A model generated the notes under the pieces. That model did no database searches and was not told where the DNA came from. It was given only the letters and a program-made list of their open reading frames with translations. Positions 53,014 through 62,202 of a stretch of 64,000 bases of DNA are shown here, piece by piece; position 1 is the first letter of the stretch; every line of letters starts with the position of its first letter. Made by a program: the position numbers and the translations under genes. This stretch comes from Micromonospora sp. CCTCC AA 2012012 (GTDB lineage: Bacteria > Actinomycetota > Actinomycetes > Mycobacteriales > Micromonosporaceae): positions 6,262,001 to 6,326,000 of the forward strand of contig NZ_CP159342.1 of assembly GCF_040499845.1 (NCBI RefSeq), in the 5' to 3' direction.

Positions 53014-56000
53014 GCCGCCCGCCCGGCCAGGTCGGCCGCGGGAGCCTCCTCGCGCGCCGCGGCGACCAGCTCGGTCAGGTACGCGGTGATCGCGCCGATG
53101 GTGGGCCGGTCCCAGAGCAGGCTGCTGGGCAGCGGCACCGGGAAGCGGCGGTCCAGCCGCAGGCAGATCGACTGGCCCAGCAGCGAGTCGACGCCCAGGT
53201 CGGAGAGGGGACGGCGGCGGTCCAGCCCGTCCGGGCCCAGCCGCAGCTCGGCGGCGACCACCTCGCGGACGACGGATTCGACCTGGTCGGGGAGGAGTTC
53301 ACCGGGCAGCGACCACCAGTCCGGGCCGGCCAGGTCGTCGTTCGCCGCGCCCGGTGTCTCCGCCGCGGTGGGCTGGACGGCGGCGAACCGGACTCCGCGC
53401 AGCCGCAGCCCGGCGCCGTCCGGGCCGGTGGCGGTGATGTCGACGGTGACCTGGTCGGCGACGTCGCCGGTCCACCGCACGTCGACGAGCCGGATCCGGA
53501 CGGTGGCCTCGGCGGGCGGCTCGCCGTGCACGGTCACCGTGGCCAGGTCGGCGGGCATGCGCAGCAGCGGGGCACCGGGGAAGAGGATCGGGGCGGCGGA
53601 GAGCGCGCCGTCGAGCAGCGACGCCCAGGACGCCCGGGGCAGCAGCCCGTCCGGGTCGGCGGCGATCCGGCAGGTGAGCGTCTCCGGGCCGCGCCGCAGC
53701 GTGCGGACCTGCCAGGGGAACCCGATGCCGACCACCCCGATCTCGGCGAGCAGCGCCATCACCGCGTCGGGATCCCGCGTCTCCTCCGGCTCCGGCGGCT
53801 CCCCGGCGTCCGGCGGGCCGACCGTCGGCGGTGGTCCGTCGCCGGCCGGGCCCCGGGTCGCGGTGGCGTGGGTGTGCCAGCTGTGGTCGTCCGGCTCACC
53901 CACCGGCCGGGAGCTGAGGGTCAGCGCGTCGTCCTGCGCCACCACCTGCACGTCGCGCGCCGCGGAGAGGGTCACCGGCACCCGCAGGGCGACGTCGCTC
54001 AGCCCGACGTCGGCCGCGTCGAGGAAGGTGGTGAGCACGACCGCGGCGGGCAGGATCTCGGTGCCGAGGACCCGGTGGCCGCCCGGATAGGGGCGGCTCT
54101 CCGCGTCCAGCCGGGTCTGCCACAGCGTCGCGGGCACCGGCCCCTGCACCCGGGTCCGGTGCCCGAGCACGGTGTGGCTCTCCACGTCGTGCCGCAGGCC
54201 GGCGCTGGCCGGCGGGGGCACCTCGTCGACCCAGAACCGCCGGTGCTGCCACACGGTGGTCGGCAGGTCCGCCCAGGCCGGCGTGGGGTGCAGCGTGTGC
54301 CAGTCCACCGGCACGCCGAGGCAGTGCAACCGGCCCAGGTGGGTCAGCAGCGTCGCCCGGTCGCCGGCGCCGCGCCGGAGGGTGGGCACCACCGCGCCGT
54401 CGTCCGCACCGCTCGCGGCGAGCGTCTCCAGCACGGAGTGCGCCACCACCGGGTGCGTGGAGACCTCCAGGAAGACCCGGTGCCCGTCGGCGGCGGCCGC
54501 GGCGACGGCCTGCGCGAAGCGGACCGGCTCACGCAGGTTCACCGCCCAGTACGCGGCGTCGCGGCTGCGGCCGGAGCGGGGGTCCGCCAGCGCGGTGCTG
54601 TAGACCGGCAGCTGCGCGGGGCGGGGCGAGACCGGCACCGCCGCGAGATCGGGCAGCAGCGGGTCCATCTGGGCGCTGTGGAACGCCACGTCGGCGGCGA
54701 CCCGGCGGACCAGGAGGCCCTCGGCGGCCCACCGGGCGGCGAGGGCGTCGACCGCCGCGACGTCGCCACTGACCACCGTGGACCTCGGTGCCGCCGCGAT
54801 GGCCGCGGTCACCCCGGCCAGCCCGGCCACCCGGTCGGCGGTGTCGGCGAACGGCAGGTCCACCATCGCCATCGCGCCCCGGCCGGCGACCCGGCGCAGC
54901 AGCAGCGAACGGCGGCAGATCAGCCGGGCGGCGTCGGTCAGGTCGAGCATCCCGGCGACGACGGCGGCGGCGATCTCCCCGACCGAGTGGCCGATGATCG
55001 CGGCCGGCCGCAGCCCGTACGACTGCCACACCCGGGCCAGGCCGACCTGGAGCACGAAGGTCATCGCCTGCGCGGTGGCGACGTCGGTGAAGTCCCCGTC
55101 GGCGATGGCCTGCCGTGGTCCGATGCCCAGCTCGGCCCGGAAGACGGCGTCGACCTCGTCGCAGACCGCGCCCAGCGCCGGCTCGTCACGCAGCAGGTCC
55201 CGGCCCATGCCGCTCCACTGCGCGCCGTGCCCGGAGAACACCCAGACCGCGTGCGGGCCGGCCGGGGCCCGGACGACGGACTCCTCGACGGTGCCCGGCG
55301 CCGGGCGACCGGCCGCCACGTCGTGCAGGCGGGCGACGAGTTCGTCCCGGTCGGCGGCGAGCAGGCAGGACCGGCTCTGCCGGGCGGTCCGGCGCAGCGC
55401 CAGGGTCGCCGCCGCGGCTACCGCCGGCAGGTCCGGGTCGGCGGTGAGCGCCGCCGCCACGGCCGCGGCCTGGGCCCGCAGCGCTGCCGGCGAGGTGCCG
55501 GAGAGCGGGACGACCATCGGCGTACGGGCCGGTGCCACCGGCTCGGGCGTCGCCTCCGGCGGTTCCGCGACGACGACGTGCGCCAGCGTGCCGCCGTACC
55601 CGTAGTTGCCGATGCCGGCCAGGCGCGGGCTGCGCGGGTCGCGTGGCCACGGGGTGGCGTGGGTGACCACCCGCAGTCCCGAGTCCGCCCAGTCGATGTG
55701 CGGGTTCAGGCCGGTGCGGGAGAGCGTCGCCGGAATCTCCCCGTGCCGCAGGGCGAGCACGGTCTTCATGATCCCGACCACCCCGGACGCCGCCTCCAGG
55801 TGGCCCACGTTGGTCTTCACCGAGCCGATCAGGCACGGCTGCCCCGCCGGACGGTCGGCGCCGGCCGTCGCGGCCAGCGCGCGGATCTCGATCGGGTCGC
55901 CGACGCCGGTGCCCGTCCCGTGCGCCTCCACGTAGCCGAGGTCGGCCGGGGTCACGCCCGCGTCCCGGCAGGCCAGCCGGACCAGCCGGGACTGCGCCTC

Positions 56001-56861
56001 CTCGCTCGGCGCCATGATGCCGTTGGTACGGCCGTCCTGGCACACCGCGCTGCCCCGGATCACCGCCAGCACCCGGTCACCGTCGCGTTCGGCGTCGGCC
56101 AGCCGCTTGAGCGCCAGGATCGCGCAGCCCTCGCTGCGGACGTAGCCGTTCGCCGCCGCGTCGAACGCCCGCGACGTGCCGTCCGGTGACAGCGCGCCAG
56201 CCGCCTCCAACGCCAGGGCGAACCCGGGGCTGGTCACCAGCATCACCCCGCCGGCCAACGCCAGGGAGGTCTCCCCGGCCTGGAGGCTGCGGCACGCCTG
56301 GTGGATCGCCACCAGCGACGCCGAGCAGGCGGTGTCCAGGGTGACACTCGGGCCGCGCAGGTCCAGCGCGTGCGAGACCCGGTTCGCGACCGCGCACATC
56401 GACGCGCCGATGCCGCTCCACGCCTCCAGCCGGGGCAGGTCCTCCAGCAGCCGACGGCCGTAGTCGTCGGTGCAGACGCCCATGAAGACGGCGGTGTCGG
56501 AGGCGGCCAGCCCGCCCGGCGCGATGCCGGCGTGCTCCAGCGTCTCCCACGCCACCTCCAGCGTGATCCGCTGCTGCGGGTCCATCAGCTCGGCCTCGCG
56601 GGGGGAGATGCCGAAGAAGTCGGCGTCGAAGCCCGCGACGTCGTCCAGGTAGCCGCCGGCCCGGATGGCCCGGCGGACCGCGGCGGCGTGTTCCGGCCCC
56701 CGGCCGGCGTACCCGGCCCAGCGGTCGTCGGGGACCGTGCCGATGACGTCCCGCTCGGCGGCGAGCAGGTCCCAGAGCTGGTCGGGCGAGCCGATACCAC
56801 CGGGCAGGCGGCAGCCCATGCCGACGATGGCAACCGGGCCCGAAACGCTTTCCGAAGACAA
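53010..56861 (-). CDS. Orsellinic-acid-synthase-like iterative type I PKS (KS-AT-DH/TH-ACP)
   Basis: A 1283-aa protein from TTG 56861, preceded by GAGGAGA. Domains: KS (Cys near 179 in DTACSASLV, EAHGTGTGVGD near 314, VGHLEAASG), AT (HGAQWSGMG near 550, GHSVGE near 626), a DH-type or thioester-hydrolase region (HTVLGHR near 897 and HRVLGTEILP near 928) and ACP (Ser near 1224 in LGVDSLLGQ). There is no ketoreductase, and the length is close to AviM and CalO5, the orsellinic acid synthases of avilamycin and calicheamicin; 6-methylsalicylate synthases are longer and have KR. The expected product is orsellinic acid from four malonate-derived units. An O-methyltransferase is coupled downstream, and a decarboxylase is divergent. 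Confidence 0.9.
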   Translation of the reverse strand: MSSESVSGPVAIVGMGCRLPGGIGSPDQLWDLLAAERDVIGTVPDDRWAGYAGRGPEHAAAVRRAIRAGGYLDDVAGFDADFFGISPREAELMDPQQRITLEVAWETLEHAGIAPGGLAASDTAVFMGVCTDDYGRRLLEDLPRLEAWSGIGASMCAVANRVSHALDLRGPSVTLDTACSASLVAIHQACRSLQAGETSLALAGGVMLVTSPGFALALEAAGALSPDGTSRAFDAAANGYVRSEGCAILALKRLADAERDGDRVLAVIRGSAVCQDGRTNGIMAPSEEAQSRLVRLACRDAGVTPADLGYVEAHGTGTGVGDPIEIRALAATAGADRPAGQPCLIGSVKTNVGHLEAASGVVGIMKTVLALRHGEIPATLSRTGLNPHIDWADSGLRVVTHATPWPRDPRSPRLAGIGNYGYGGTLAHVVVAEPPEATPEPVAPARTPMVVPLSGTSPAALRAQAAAVAAALTADPDLPAVAAAATLALRRTARQSRSCLLAADRDELVARLHDVAAGRPAPGTVEESVVRAPAGPHAVWVFSGHGAQWSGMGRDLLRDEPALGAVCDEVDAVFRAELGIGPRQAIADGDFTDVATAQAMTFVLQVGLARVWQSYGLRPAAIIGHSVGEIAAAVVAGMLDLTDAARLICRRSLLLRRVAGRGAMAMVDLPFADTADRVAGLAGVTAAIAAAPRSTVVSGDVAAVDALAARWAAEGLLVRRVAADVAFHSAQMDPLLPDLAAVPVSPRPAQLPVYSTALADPRSGRSRDAAYWAVNLREPVRFAQAVAAAAADGHRVFLEVSTHPVVAHSVLETLAASGADDGAVVPTLRRGAGDRATLLTHLGRLHCLGVPVDWHTLHPTPAWADLPTTVWQHRRFWVDEVPPPASAGLRHDVESHTVLGHRTRVQGPVPATLWQTRLDAESRPYPGGHRVLGTEILPAAVVLTTFLDAADVGLSDVALRVPVTLSAARDVQVVAQDDALTLSSRPVGEPDDHSWHTHATATRGPAGDGPPPTVGPPDAGEPPEPEETRDPDAVMALLAEIGVVGIGFPWQVRTLRRGPETLTCRIAADPDGLLPRASWASLLDGALSAAPILFPGAPLLRMPADLATVTVHGEPPAEATVRIRLVDVRWTGDVADQVTVDITATGPDGAGLRLRGVRFAAVQPTAAETPGAANDDLAGPDWWSLPGELLPDQVESVVREVVAAELRLGPDGLDRRRPLSDLGVDSLLGQSICLRLDRRFPVPLPSSLLWDRPTIGAITAYLTELVAAAREEAPAADLAGRAA

Positions 56862-57019
56862 TGGAATCTCCTCGCGGCGAGGGGTGATCGTCGTTCAGAA
56901 TGCACTCGTCGTGATTCACCGTCATCTCTGGAAATGCGCTGCGCCGAAGCCTGCGGAACGTTGACCGAAACGGTCGGTCAATGGTCGGATGGCTCGATCG
57001 CCGGCCGGAGGGGGTAGCC
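56862..57019. promoter_or_regulatory. Divergent promoter region of the orsellinate-type PKS and the decarboxylase
   Basis: 158 bases between divergent starts with ribosome binding sites on both sides (GAGGAGA before 56861 and GGAGGGGG before 57020). Shared control of PKS-methyltransferase and decarboxylase units is likely. The palindrome-like GACCGAAACGGTC at 56962-56974 could be an operator; this is a suggestion only. Confidence 0.45.
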
Positions 57020-58018
57020 GTGAATGAGCTGATCGACGTCCATTCCCACTTCGTCACCGAGGAATACGTGGCGGCGGCGACCCAGGCCGGACACCACCTG
57101 CCGGAGGGTATGCCGGCGTGGGCCACCTGGTCCGCCGAGGAGCATCTCGCGCTTATGGACAAGGCTGGAATTCGTACGTCGGTGCTCTCCGTCTCGGCAC
57201 CCGGCACCCATTTCGGCGACGACGCGCGGGCCCGAACGCTGACCCGCCGGCTCAACACGTACGCCGCCGAAGTGGTGGCCCGTCACCCGGGCCGGTTCGC
57301 CTTTTTCGCCGCCCTGCCGCTGCCCGACGTGGCCGGCGCGCGGGCCGAGGTGGGGCACGCGTTCGACGAGCTCGGCGCGGTCGGTGTGGTGCTGCTGAGC
57401 AACGCGCACGGCGTCTATCCGGGCGACCGCCGCTACGACGACCTCTATGCCGAGCTGAACCGCCGCCGGGCGGTCGTGTTCGTGCATCCACTGTCGTCGG
57501 TGGAGAACGCGCAGGTGGCGCTCAACCGGCCCAGCCCGATCCTGGAGTTCCTCTTCGACTCGGCGCGGGCCGCCAGCGACCTGGTGTTCGGCGGCGTCCT
57601 GACCCGCTTCCCGGAGATCCGCTGGGTCTTCTCGCACAGCGGCGGGGTGCTGCCCCTGCTCGCCGACCGGATGCAGCTCTTCCGCCACCTGGCCGGCGCG
57701 CCGGACGGTCCACCGGTCACCGAGCAGCTCGCCGGCCTCTGGTACGACATCGCCGGGACACCGTTCCCGCACGCCGTCCCCGCCCTGGTACGGGCGTTCG
57801 GTGCCGACCGGGTGCTCTACGGCAGCGACTACTGCTGGACCCCGCTGGCCGGGGCGCTGGGGCAGATCGCCGCGGTGGACGGGGCCGTGCAGCCGCCCGG
57901 GAACACCTGGCGCGGTCTCACCACCCGCAACGCCGAGCGGTTGCTGCCGGGCCTGCTCGGGCCGGCGGCGGCACCGCACGCAGGAGGGTGTCCGCACGTC
58001 ACGCCGTCGATAGCGTGA
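57020..58018 (+). CDS. Amidohydrolase-2 (ACMSD-like) decarboxylase, 6-methylsalicylate/orsellinate decarboxylase type
   Basis: A 332-aa TIM-barrel protein from GTG 57020, after GGAGGGGG. The metal ligands of the ACMSD family are visible: His8 and His10 in DVHSHF, His near 155 in VFVHPL, the His of FSHSGG near 205 and Asp near 269 in YGSDYCW. Members include gamma-resorcylate and 6-methylsalicylate decarboxylases, which remove the ring carboxylate without cofactors other than a divalent metal. Divergence from an orsellinate-type PKS makes orsellinate to orcinol (or its methyl ether) the natural guess. It is followed after four bases by a DinB-type gene. Confidence 0.85.
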   Translation: MNELIDVHSHFVTEEYVAAATQAGHHLPEGMPAWATWSAEEHLALMDKAGIRTSVLSVSAPGTHFGDDARARTLTRRLNTYAAEVVARHPGRFAFFAALPLPDVAGARAEVGHAFDELGAVGVVLLSNAHGVYPGDRRYDDLYAELNRRRAVVFVHPLSSVENAQVALNRPSPILEFLFDSARAASDLVFGGVLTRFPEIRWVFSHSGGVLPLLADRMQLFRHLAGAPDGPPVTEQLAGLWYDIAGTPFPHAVPALVRAFGADRVLYGSDYCWTPLAGALGQIAAVDGAVQPPGNTWRGLTTRNAERLLPGLLGPAAAPHAGGCPHVTPSIA

Positions 58019-58022
58019 CGGG

Positions 58023-58772
58023 ATGCGCGTCTTCGACATGATCGTCGACGAGCGGCGCCGGGCGGCCGACCTGTTCAGCGGACTCACGGCCGACCAGCTC
58101 CGTCGGCCGAGCCTCTGCGCGGGCTGGACGGTGCACGACGTGGCCGCCCACCTGACCACCTACCTGCGGTTCGGCCAGTTGAAGATCTACACCGCCATCG
58201 TCACCACGGGCGCCGACTTCGACCGCTTCAACCTGCTGCTGACCCGGCGGGCCGCCCGCCTGCCGATCGAGCGGATCGTCGCGCGGCTGCGCCGGGGCGC
58301 GGCCTCCCGGACGACGATCCCGCGCTCCGGTTACGACCCGGTCCTGAGCGACCTGCTGCTGCACGACCTCGACGTACGGGTACCGCTCGGCATCCGCCGC
58401 GACACCCCGGAGGACCGGCTGCGGGTGGTCTTCCGGCACCTGACCCAGGAGCCGTCACCCGGTTACACGATGGGCGACCGGCTGGCCGGCCTGCGGTTGG
58501 TGGCCACCGACACCGGCTGGACGTACGGCTCCGGCGCGCTGGTGCGCGGCTCGGCCGACGAACTGCTGCTCGGCATCAGCGGGCGCGCGTGGGCGTTCGA
58601 CCGGCTGGCGGGGGACGGGCTGCCGCTGCTGCGGGCGCGGGTGCTGGGCCGGACCCGGCCGGGCGCGGCCACCCGGCTGATGGCGCCGCTGCGGGTGCTG
58701 ACGAGCCCACCGCCGCGCGACCGGCGTGCCCGGACGGCGGTGGCGCCCGCGCAGGTGCGGCAGGACGGCTGA
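58023..58772 (+). CDS. DinB-like / mycothiol-dependent maleylpyruvate isomerase family protein
   Basis: A 249-aa protein starting four bases after the decarboxylase stop. The pattern is that of the maleylpyruvate isomerase N-terminal domain: ERRRAADLFSGLTADQLRRPSLCAGWTVHDVAAHLTTYLRF near residues 10-50, and SDLLLHDLDVRVPLGI near 110 for the third metal ligand. Such enzymes often use mycothiol and a metal. Tight linkage to the decarboxylase suggests action on the same aromatic branch; alternatively it protects against the thiol-triggered product. The stop abuts that of the convergent MFS gene. Confidence 0.82.
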   Translation: MRVFDMIVDERRRAADLFSGLTADQLRRPSLCAGWTVHDVAAHLTTYLRFGQLKIYTAIVTTGADFDRFNLLLTRRAARLPIERIVARLRRGAASRTTIPRSGYDPVLSDLLLHDLDVRVPLGIRRDTPEDRLRVVFRHLTQEPSPGYTMGDRLAGLRLVATDTGWTYGSGALVRGSADELLLGISGRAWAFDRLAGDGLPLLRARVLGRTRPGAATRLMAPLRVLTSPPPRDRRARTAVAPAQVRQDG

Positions 58773-59999
58773 TCATCGCTGGTGGCCGCGCCCGGACGAG
58801 CCGAGTGCCACCGGCCGGAGGTCGGGCGTCCCGGCCAGCAGCAGCGCCGACAGGGCCGCGCAGGCCGCCGCGCCGACGAAGACCAACCCTGGTGACCCGT
58901 ACGCCAGCAGCCAGCCGAACGCCGCGCCGGCCGCGACCGGCACGACGGCCTCCGCGACGGCGCCGAGTCCGGTCAGCGCCCCCTGCACGGTGCCCTGCTC
59001 GTGGTCCGCGACGCCCCGTGAGATCCACGACTGGGTGGCCGCACCGGCGACCGACCCGAGCACGCCGACCACCAGGAGGACGTAGAGCAGCCACGGCACG
59101 GCGACGAACGCCGTCCCCAGCAGCGACGCGGCGCCGGCCAGGCTGCCGGTCACCGCGGCCCGCTTGTCGCCGAACCGGCGGACGACCGGGCCGACGGCCC
59201 AGGCCTGGAAGGCCGCGCCGCCGAGTGCCCCGGCGGCCATCACGACGCCGACGTGCGTGCTGTCCCAGGCGAACCGGTACGTCAGGAAGAACGCCCACAC
59301 CGACTGCTGGGTCATCCGGGCGACGTCGGCGCAGAAGCGGGCGTACGCGAGCCGCCCGAGCACCGGCCGGCGCAGGACGGCGGCGAGCGAGCCGACCGGG
59401 TTCGCCATCCGCAGGCTCAGCGGGGTGGTGCGGTCGCCGGGCCGCGACTCGGGCAGGACGAACCAGCCGTAGGCGACGTTGGCCAGGGAGAGCGCGGCGG
59501 CGGCGAAGAACGGCAGGCGTACGTCGACCGCGCCGAGCAGGCCGCCGATGGTCGGACCGGCGACGAAGCCGAGCCCGAACGCGGCACCGAGCAGCCCGTA
59601 GGCGCGCGCCCGCGACTCCGGCGCCGTGACGTCCGCGATGTACGCGTTGACCACGGTGTACGTCCCCGCGCACGCCCCCGCGAGAGCGTGGAACACCAGG
59701 AGGGTCCAGGGGCCGGACGCCGTCGCGTGAGCCAGCCAGTCGGCGCCGAGACAGGTCAGCGACGCGAGCAGGACGGGTCGTCGACCGTACCGGTCGGAGA
59801 GGCGTCCGAGCAGCGGCGAGACGACGAACTGGAGCAGTCCGTAGGTGGAGCCGAGCAGGCCGGACCAGAGGACGGCGGTGCCCGCGTCCCCGGTGACGGT
59901 CGTCATCAGGGCCGGCAGGATCGGCACGATCAGGCCGAGCCCGAGCATGTCCAGGAAGACGGTGACGAGGAGGAAGGGGAGGGCGGGTGCCCGGCGCAT
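58773..59999 (-). CDS. MFS drug exporter, TetA-like
   Basis: A 408-aa twelve-helix transporter from ATG 59999 with AGGAG upstream. The start FLLVTVFLDMLGLGLIVPILP and motif A GRLSDRYGRRPVLLA are those of TetA-type 12-TMS antiporters, as is GACAGTYTVVNAYIADVTAPESRARAYGLLGAAFGLGFVAGP in the middle. It is likely a proton-driven efflux pump for a small molecule and a good resistance candidate for the adjacent cluster. No repressor gene lies beside it. Confidence 0.9.
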   Translation of the reverse strand: MRRAPALPFLLVTVFLDMLGLGLIVPILPALMTTVTGDAGTAVLWSGLLGSTYGLLQFVVSPLLGRLSDRYGRRPVLLASLTCLGADWLAHATASGPWTLLVFHALAGACAGTYTVVNAYIADVTAPESRARAYGLLGAAFGLGFVAGPTIGGLLGAVDVRLPFFAAAALSLANVAYGWFVLPESRPGDRTTPLSLRMANPVGSLAAVLRRPVLGRLAYARFCADVARMTQQSVWAFFLTYRFAWDSTHVGVVMAAGALGGAAFQAWAVGPVVRRFGDKRAAVTGSLAGAASLLGTAFVAVPWLLYVLLVVGVLGSVAGAATQSWISRGVADHEQGTVQGALTGLGAVAEAVVPVAAGAAFGWLLAYGSPGLVFVGAAACAALSALLLAGTPDLRPVALGSSGRGHQR

Positions 60000-60275
60000 T
60001 GCGGCTCCTGAGTCGTGAGAGGGGCGGGGCCCCCTCGCGACTCACGGCGTGCCGAAAGTACGGAGGATCAGATTATCGGTGCTGTCAAAGGGTTTTTTGT
60101 GGTCGCTCGGCGAGCCCTCTGCCGGGCGGCCCTCGTGTGGAACGGTCCCGGGAAGTCCGATCGGTGGTCGACGTGGTGGCCCGTCGGGTCGTTCACGTCG
60201 GGTGCCGAGTCCTGCACGATCCGACGGGCCGGCTGGCCCCGCTCACGGCCGCGTGCGGCACCCCGGACTGACTCG

Positions 60276-60707
60276 CTATCCGCCCGGGCAGCGGGTGTCG
60301 CCGCCGCTCAACTCCACGCAGTGCCCCGGTGGCCCGGGCGGGGCCGGTGCCGGGGTGAGGCTCCGGTAGGCGGAGGCGGCGACGACCAGGCCGGGAATCG
60401 CGAGCACAACGGCCAGCACCAGGAAGACGATCGCGGTACGGACCAGCCGCAGCCGGTACGCCACGACCGCGATCACGGCGGGCCCACCCGCCGCCACCAG
60501 CACCCCGATCAGCAGGGCGTGGTTCGCCTGCCGCCGGAGCCCGTCGACGTCGGTGGGCTCGTCCGAGTAGTTGGCGGCCCACTGGTGCATGCCGATGCCG
60601 AACACCCACCAGGCGACCGCGAGCAGGCCGCCCACCCAGAGCAGCACCAGGCACCCCACCAGCGGGCCGCCGGGGCGCCCGGAGGCGGTCGTCGCCGGAG
60701 TCGTCAT
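60276..60707 (-). CDS. Small membrane protein, hypothetical
   Basis: A 143-aa protein with three hydrophobic helices (about 17-38, 66-84 and 91-112) and a Pro-rich, Cys-containing tail (GHCVELSGGDTRCPGG). No known domain is recognised. It stands alone between the MFS gene and small hypothetical genes, outside the obvious cluster. Confidence 0.6.
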   Translation of the reverse strand: MTTPATTASGRPGGPLVGCLVLLWVGGLLAVAWWVFGIGMHQWAANYSDEPTDVDGLRRQANHALLIGVLVAAGGPAVIAVVAYRLRLVRTAIVFLVLAVVLAIPGLVVAASAYRSLTPAPAPPGPPGHCVELSGGDTRCPGG

Positions 60708-60865
60708 GCGGCCCAGCCTGGTCGAGGCGGGACGGCTTGCGCATGAGCCGGCGTACTCAGCGGGCCATGCCGTCCGGACCTGGCCGGTACGGTGGGCGAC
60801 GTGACGCAGCTCCGCGTCCCGCCCGTCGGGTGCGTTCCTCCGGGCCCATGAACGAGGAGGATGAC

Positions 60866-61096
60866 GTGCCCGCCGACGGCCATCGGGATTCGTCCTGCTA
60901 CCACTATTCGATCGGGCTGCCGCTCGGTGACGGGCAGGACGACGTTCCGGCCCTGTTGCGGCACGTGGCGAAGTCGATCGAAGACCTGGCCGAGTACGGC
61001 ACGGCCGACGTGGTGGGCCTGATGTACAGCAATGACGAGGTAAACGAGTACGGCGAGTGGCCCCGCATGACCGTCTTCTACACCCTCGACCAGTGA
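60866..61096 (+). CDS. Small hypothetical protein
   Basis: A 76-aa acidic protein. GTG 60866 is chosen because GAGGAGG ends five bases upstream; ATG 60848 in the same frame has none. It has no Cys cluster or membrane helix, and its end EWPRMTVFYTLDQ looks like a beta hairpin. I do not recognise a family. Confidence 0.5.
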   Translation: MPADGHRDSSCYHYSIGLPLGDGQDDVPALLRHVAKSIEDLAEYGTADVVGLMYSNDEVNEYGEWPRMTVFYTLDQ

Positions 61097-61170
61097 CGCC
61101 GACGAGGGCACGGGTTTCACCAGGCCGAGGGTAGGTGAACCGGCCTCAAGCAGGGGACACCCCGCCGTGG

Positions 61171-61707
61171 CTACCGCCCGGCCGCCGCGCGGGCGATCAG
61201 GGGAGGCCCGTGGTCGGGCATGACGACGATGAACAGCCACGGTCCGAACTCGACCCTGGCAAGTCCGATCGGCCCGTCGACGGCAAGCGCCGCGACCAGG
61301 GGCGGTGCCCCTTCGACGATGCGGTCCAGTCGAGCGTGGTGCTTGGCCAGTAAGGCGGCAGGGCCGTTGATCCACAGCTTGATCTCGGCCCCCCGGCGCA
61401 GCGCGTCGAGCAGTTCGTCGCGCATCGGTCCCGCCACCGCCGTCAGGACCCGTTCGTGCAGTCGTTCCTGTCCGCAGGGTCGGGTCGGGGCGACGGCAGC
61501 CCGGTGGCGGCAGGTCGGGCAGGCCGAGTCGTCCTCGTGGTCGAAGAGGTGCAGGTACAACTCGACCCGGTCCTCGGTGAGCCCGCACAGGGTCTCCTCG
61601 CCGCCCCAGGCGTGCTGCACACCCGGTTGACGCCTCTGCACCGCCGCGCCGAACTGGGCCGGGACCCGTGCGGTCGCGAAGGACCAGCCTTCCTGATCAG
61701 CAGACAT
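61171..61707 (-). CDS. Hypothetical protein with CxxC motif
   Basis: A 178-aa soluble protein from ATG 61707. Near its middle is DSACPTCRHRAAV, a possible zinc or redox Cys pair, and near the N-terminus HAWGGEETLCGLTEDRVELY. The second half is an alpha/beta segment ending VEFGPWLFIVVMPDHGPPL. Similar short proteins are common in actinomycetes; no function is known to me. Confidence 0.55.
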   Translation of the reverse strand: MSADQEGWSFATARVPAQFGAAVQRRQPGVQHAWGGEETLCGLTEDRVELYLHLFDHEDDSACPTCRHRAAVAPTRPCGQERLHERVLTAVAGPMRDELLDALRRGAEIKLWINGPAALLAKHHARLDRIVEGAPPLVAALAVDGPIGLARVEFGPWLFIVVMPDHGPPLIARAAAGR

Positions 61708-61770
61708 CACGGCGCGAGGGTATCGAGGGGCAGAGAGCGGCCTCCCGGGACGTGACCTAGGTTCGGTGCG

Positions 61771-62202
61771 GTGAGAGGGACGAGCGACCTTGCCGACCAG
61801 ACCCGTCAGGCACTGGAGGCAGCGGGGTGGCGTCCCGGCCGGACGATCGAGATCGCGGGCGGGGAGGCGGAACTCGTCGCGGACGGCTTCCCGCCGCTGC
61901 ACCCGGTCGCCCGCCGGTTCCTCGCCGAGTACGGGGGACTGAGGTTGCCGTACTCCGGGCCCGGCGTGACCCGCGCCCGCGAGGCGATCGAGCTGATGCC
62001 GGACGCGTGCAGTGGGGAGGCCGACCGGTTCATCGAGTGGAGCGAGCACGTCCAGCGCCGGAAGAAGTCGACTGAGCCGGCATCTCGACTCGTCACGGCA
62101 TGTTCGCGTAGCGGAGGGGGAGCCGAGGTCGGGGTCGGCGCCACGCCAGGCGGGTCAGGACGGCGAAGGCGATCAGCAGCACCACCGCCGGGAGGACGAT
62201 GA
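61771..62202 (+). pseudogene. Truncated SUKH-3-like immunity protein remnant
   Basis: The first ~95 codons match the SUKH-3 pattern: ALEAAGWRPGRTIEI, ARRFLAEYGGLRLPYSGPG and GEADRFIEWSEHV. At that point the family normally continues with a segment like LFPLGE...IDE.G.VY, which is missing in all three frames. The remaining codons (about 62065-62202) are out-of-family sequence overlapping the opposite gene at 62093. SUKH proteins neutralise polymorphic toxins. No toxin is adjacent, so this looks like a worn-out immunity gene; truncation by rearrangement is the simplest reading. Confidence 0.55.

Noticed and set aside
53010-56861. 6-Methylsalicylic acid or naphthoic acid synthase as the identity of the second PKS
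   Set aside because: These need a ketoreductase domain and are longer; no KR motif lies between the DH-type region and the ACP.
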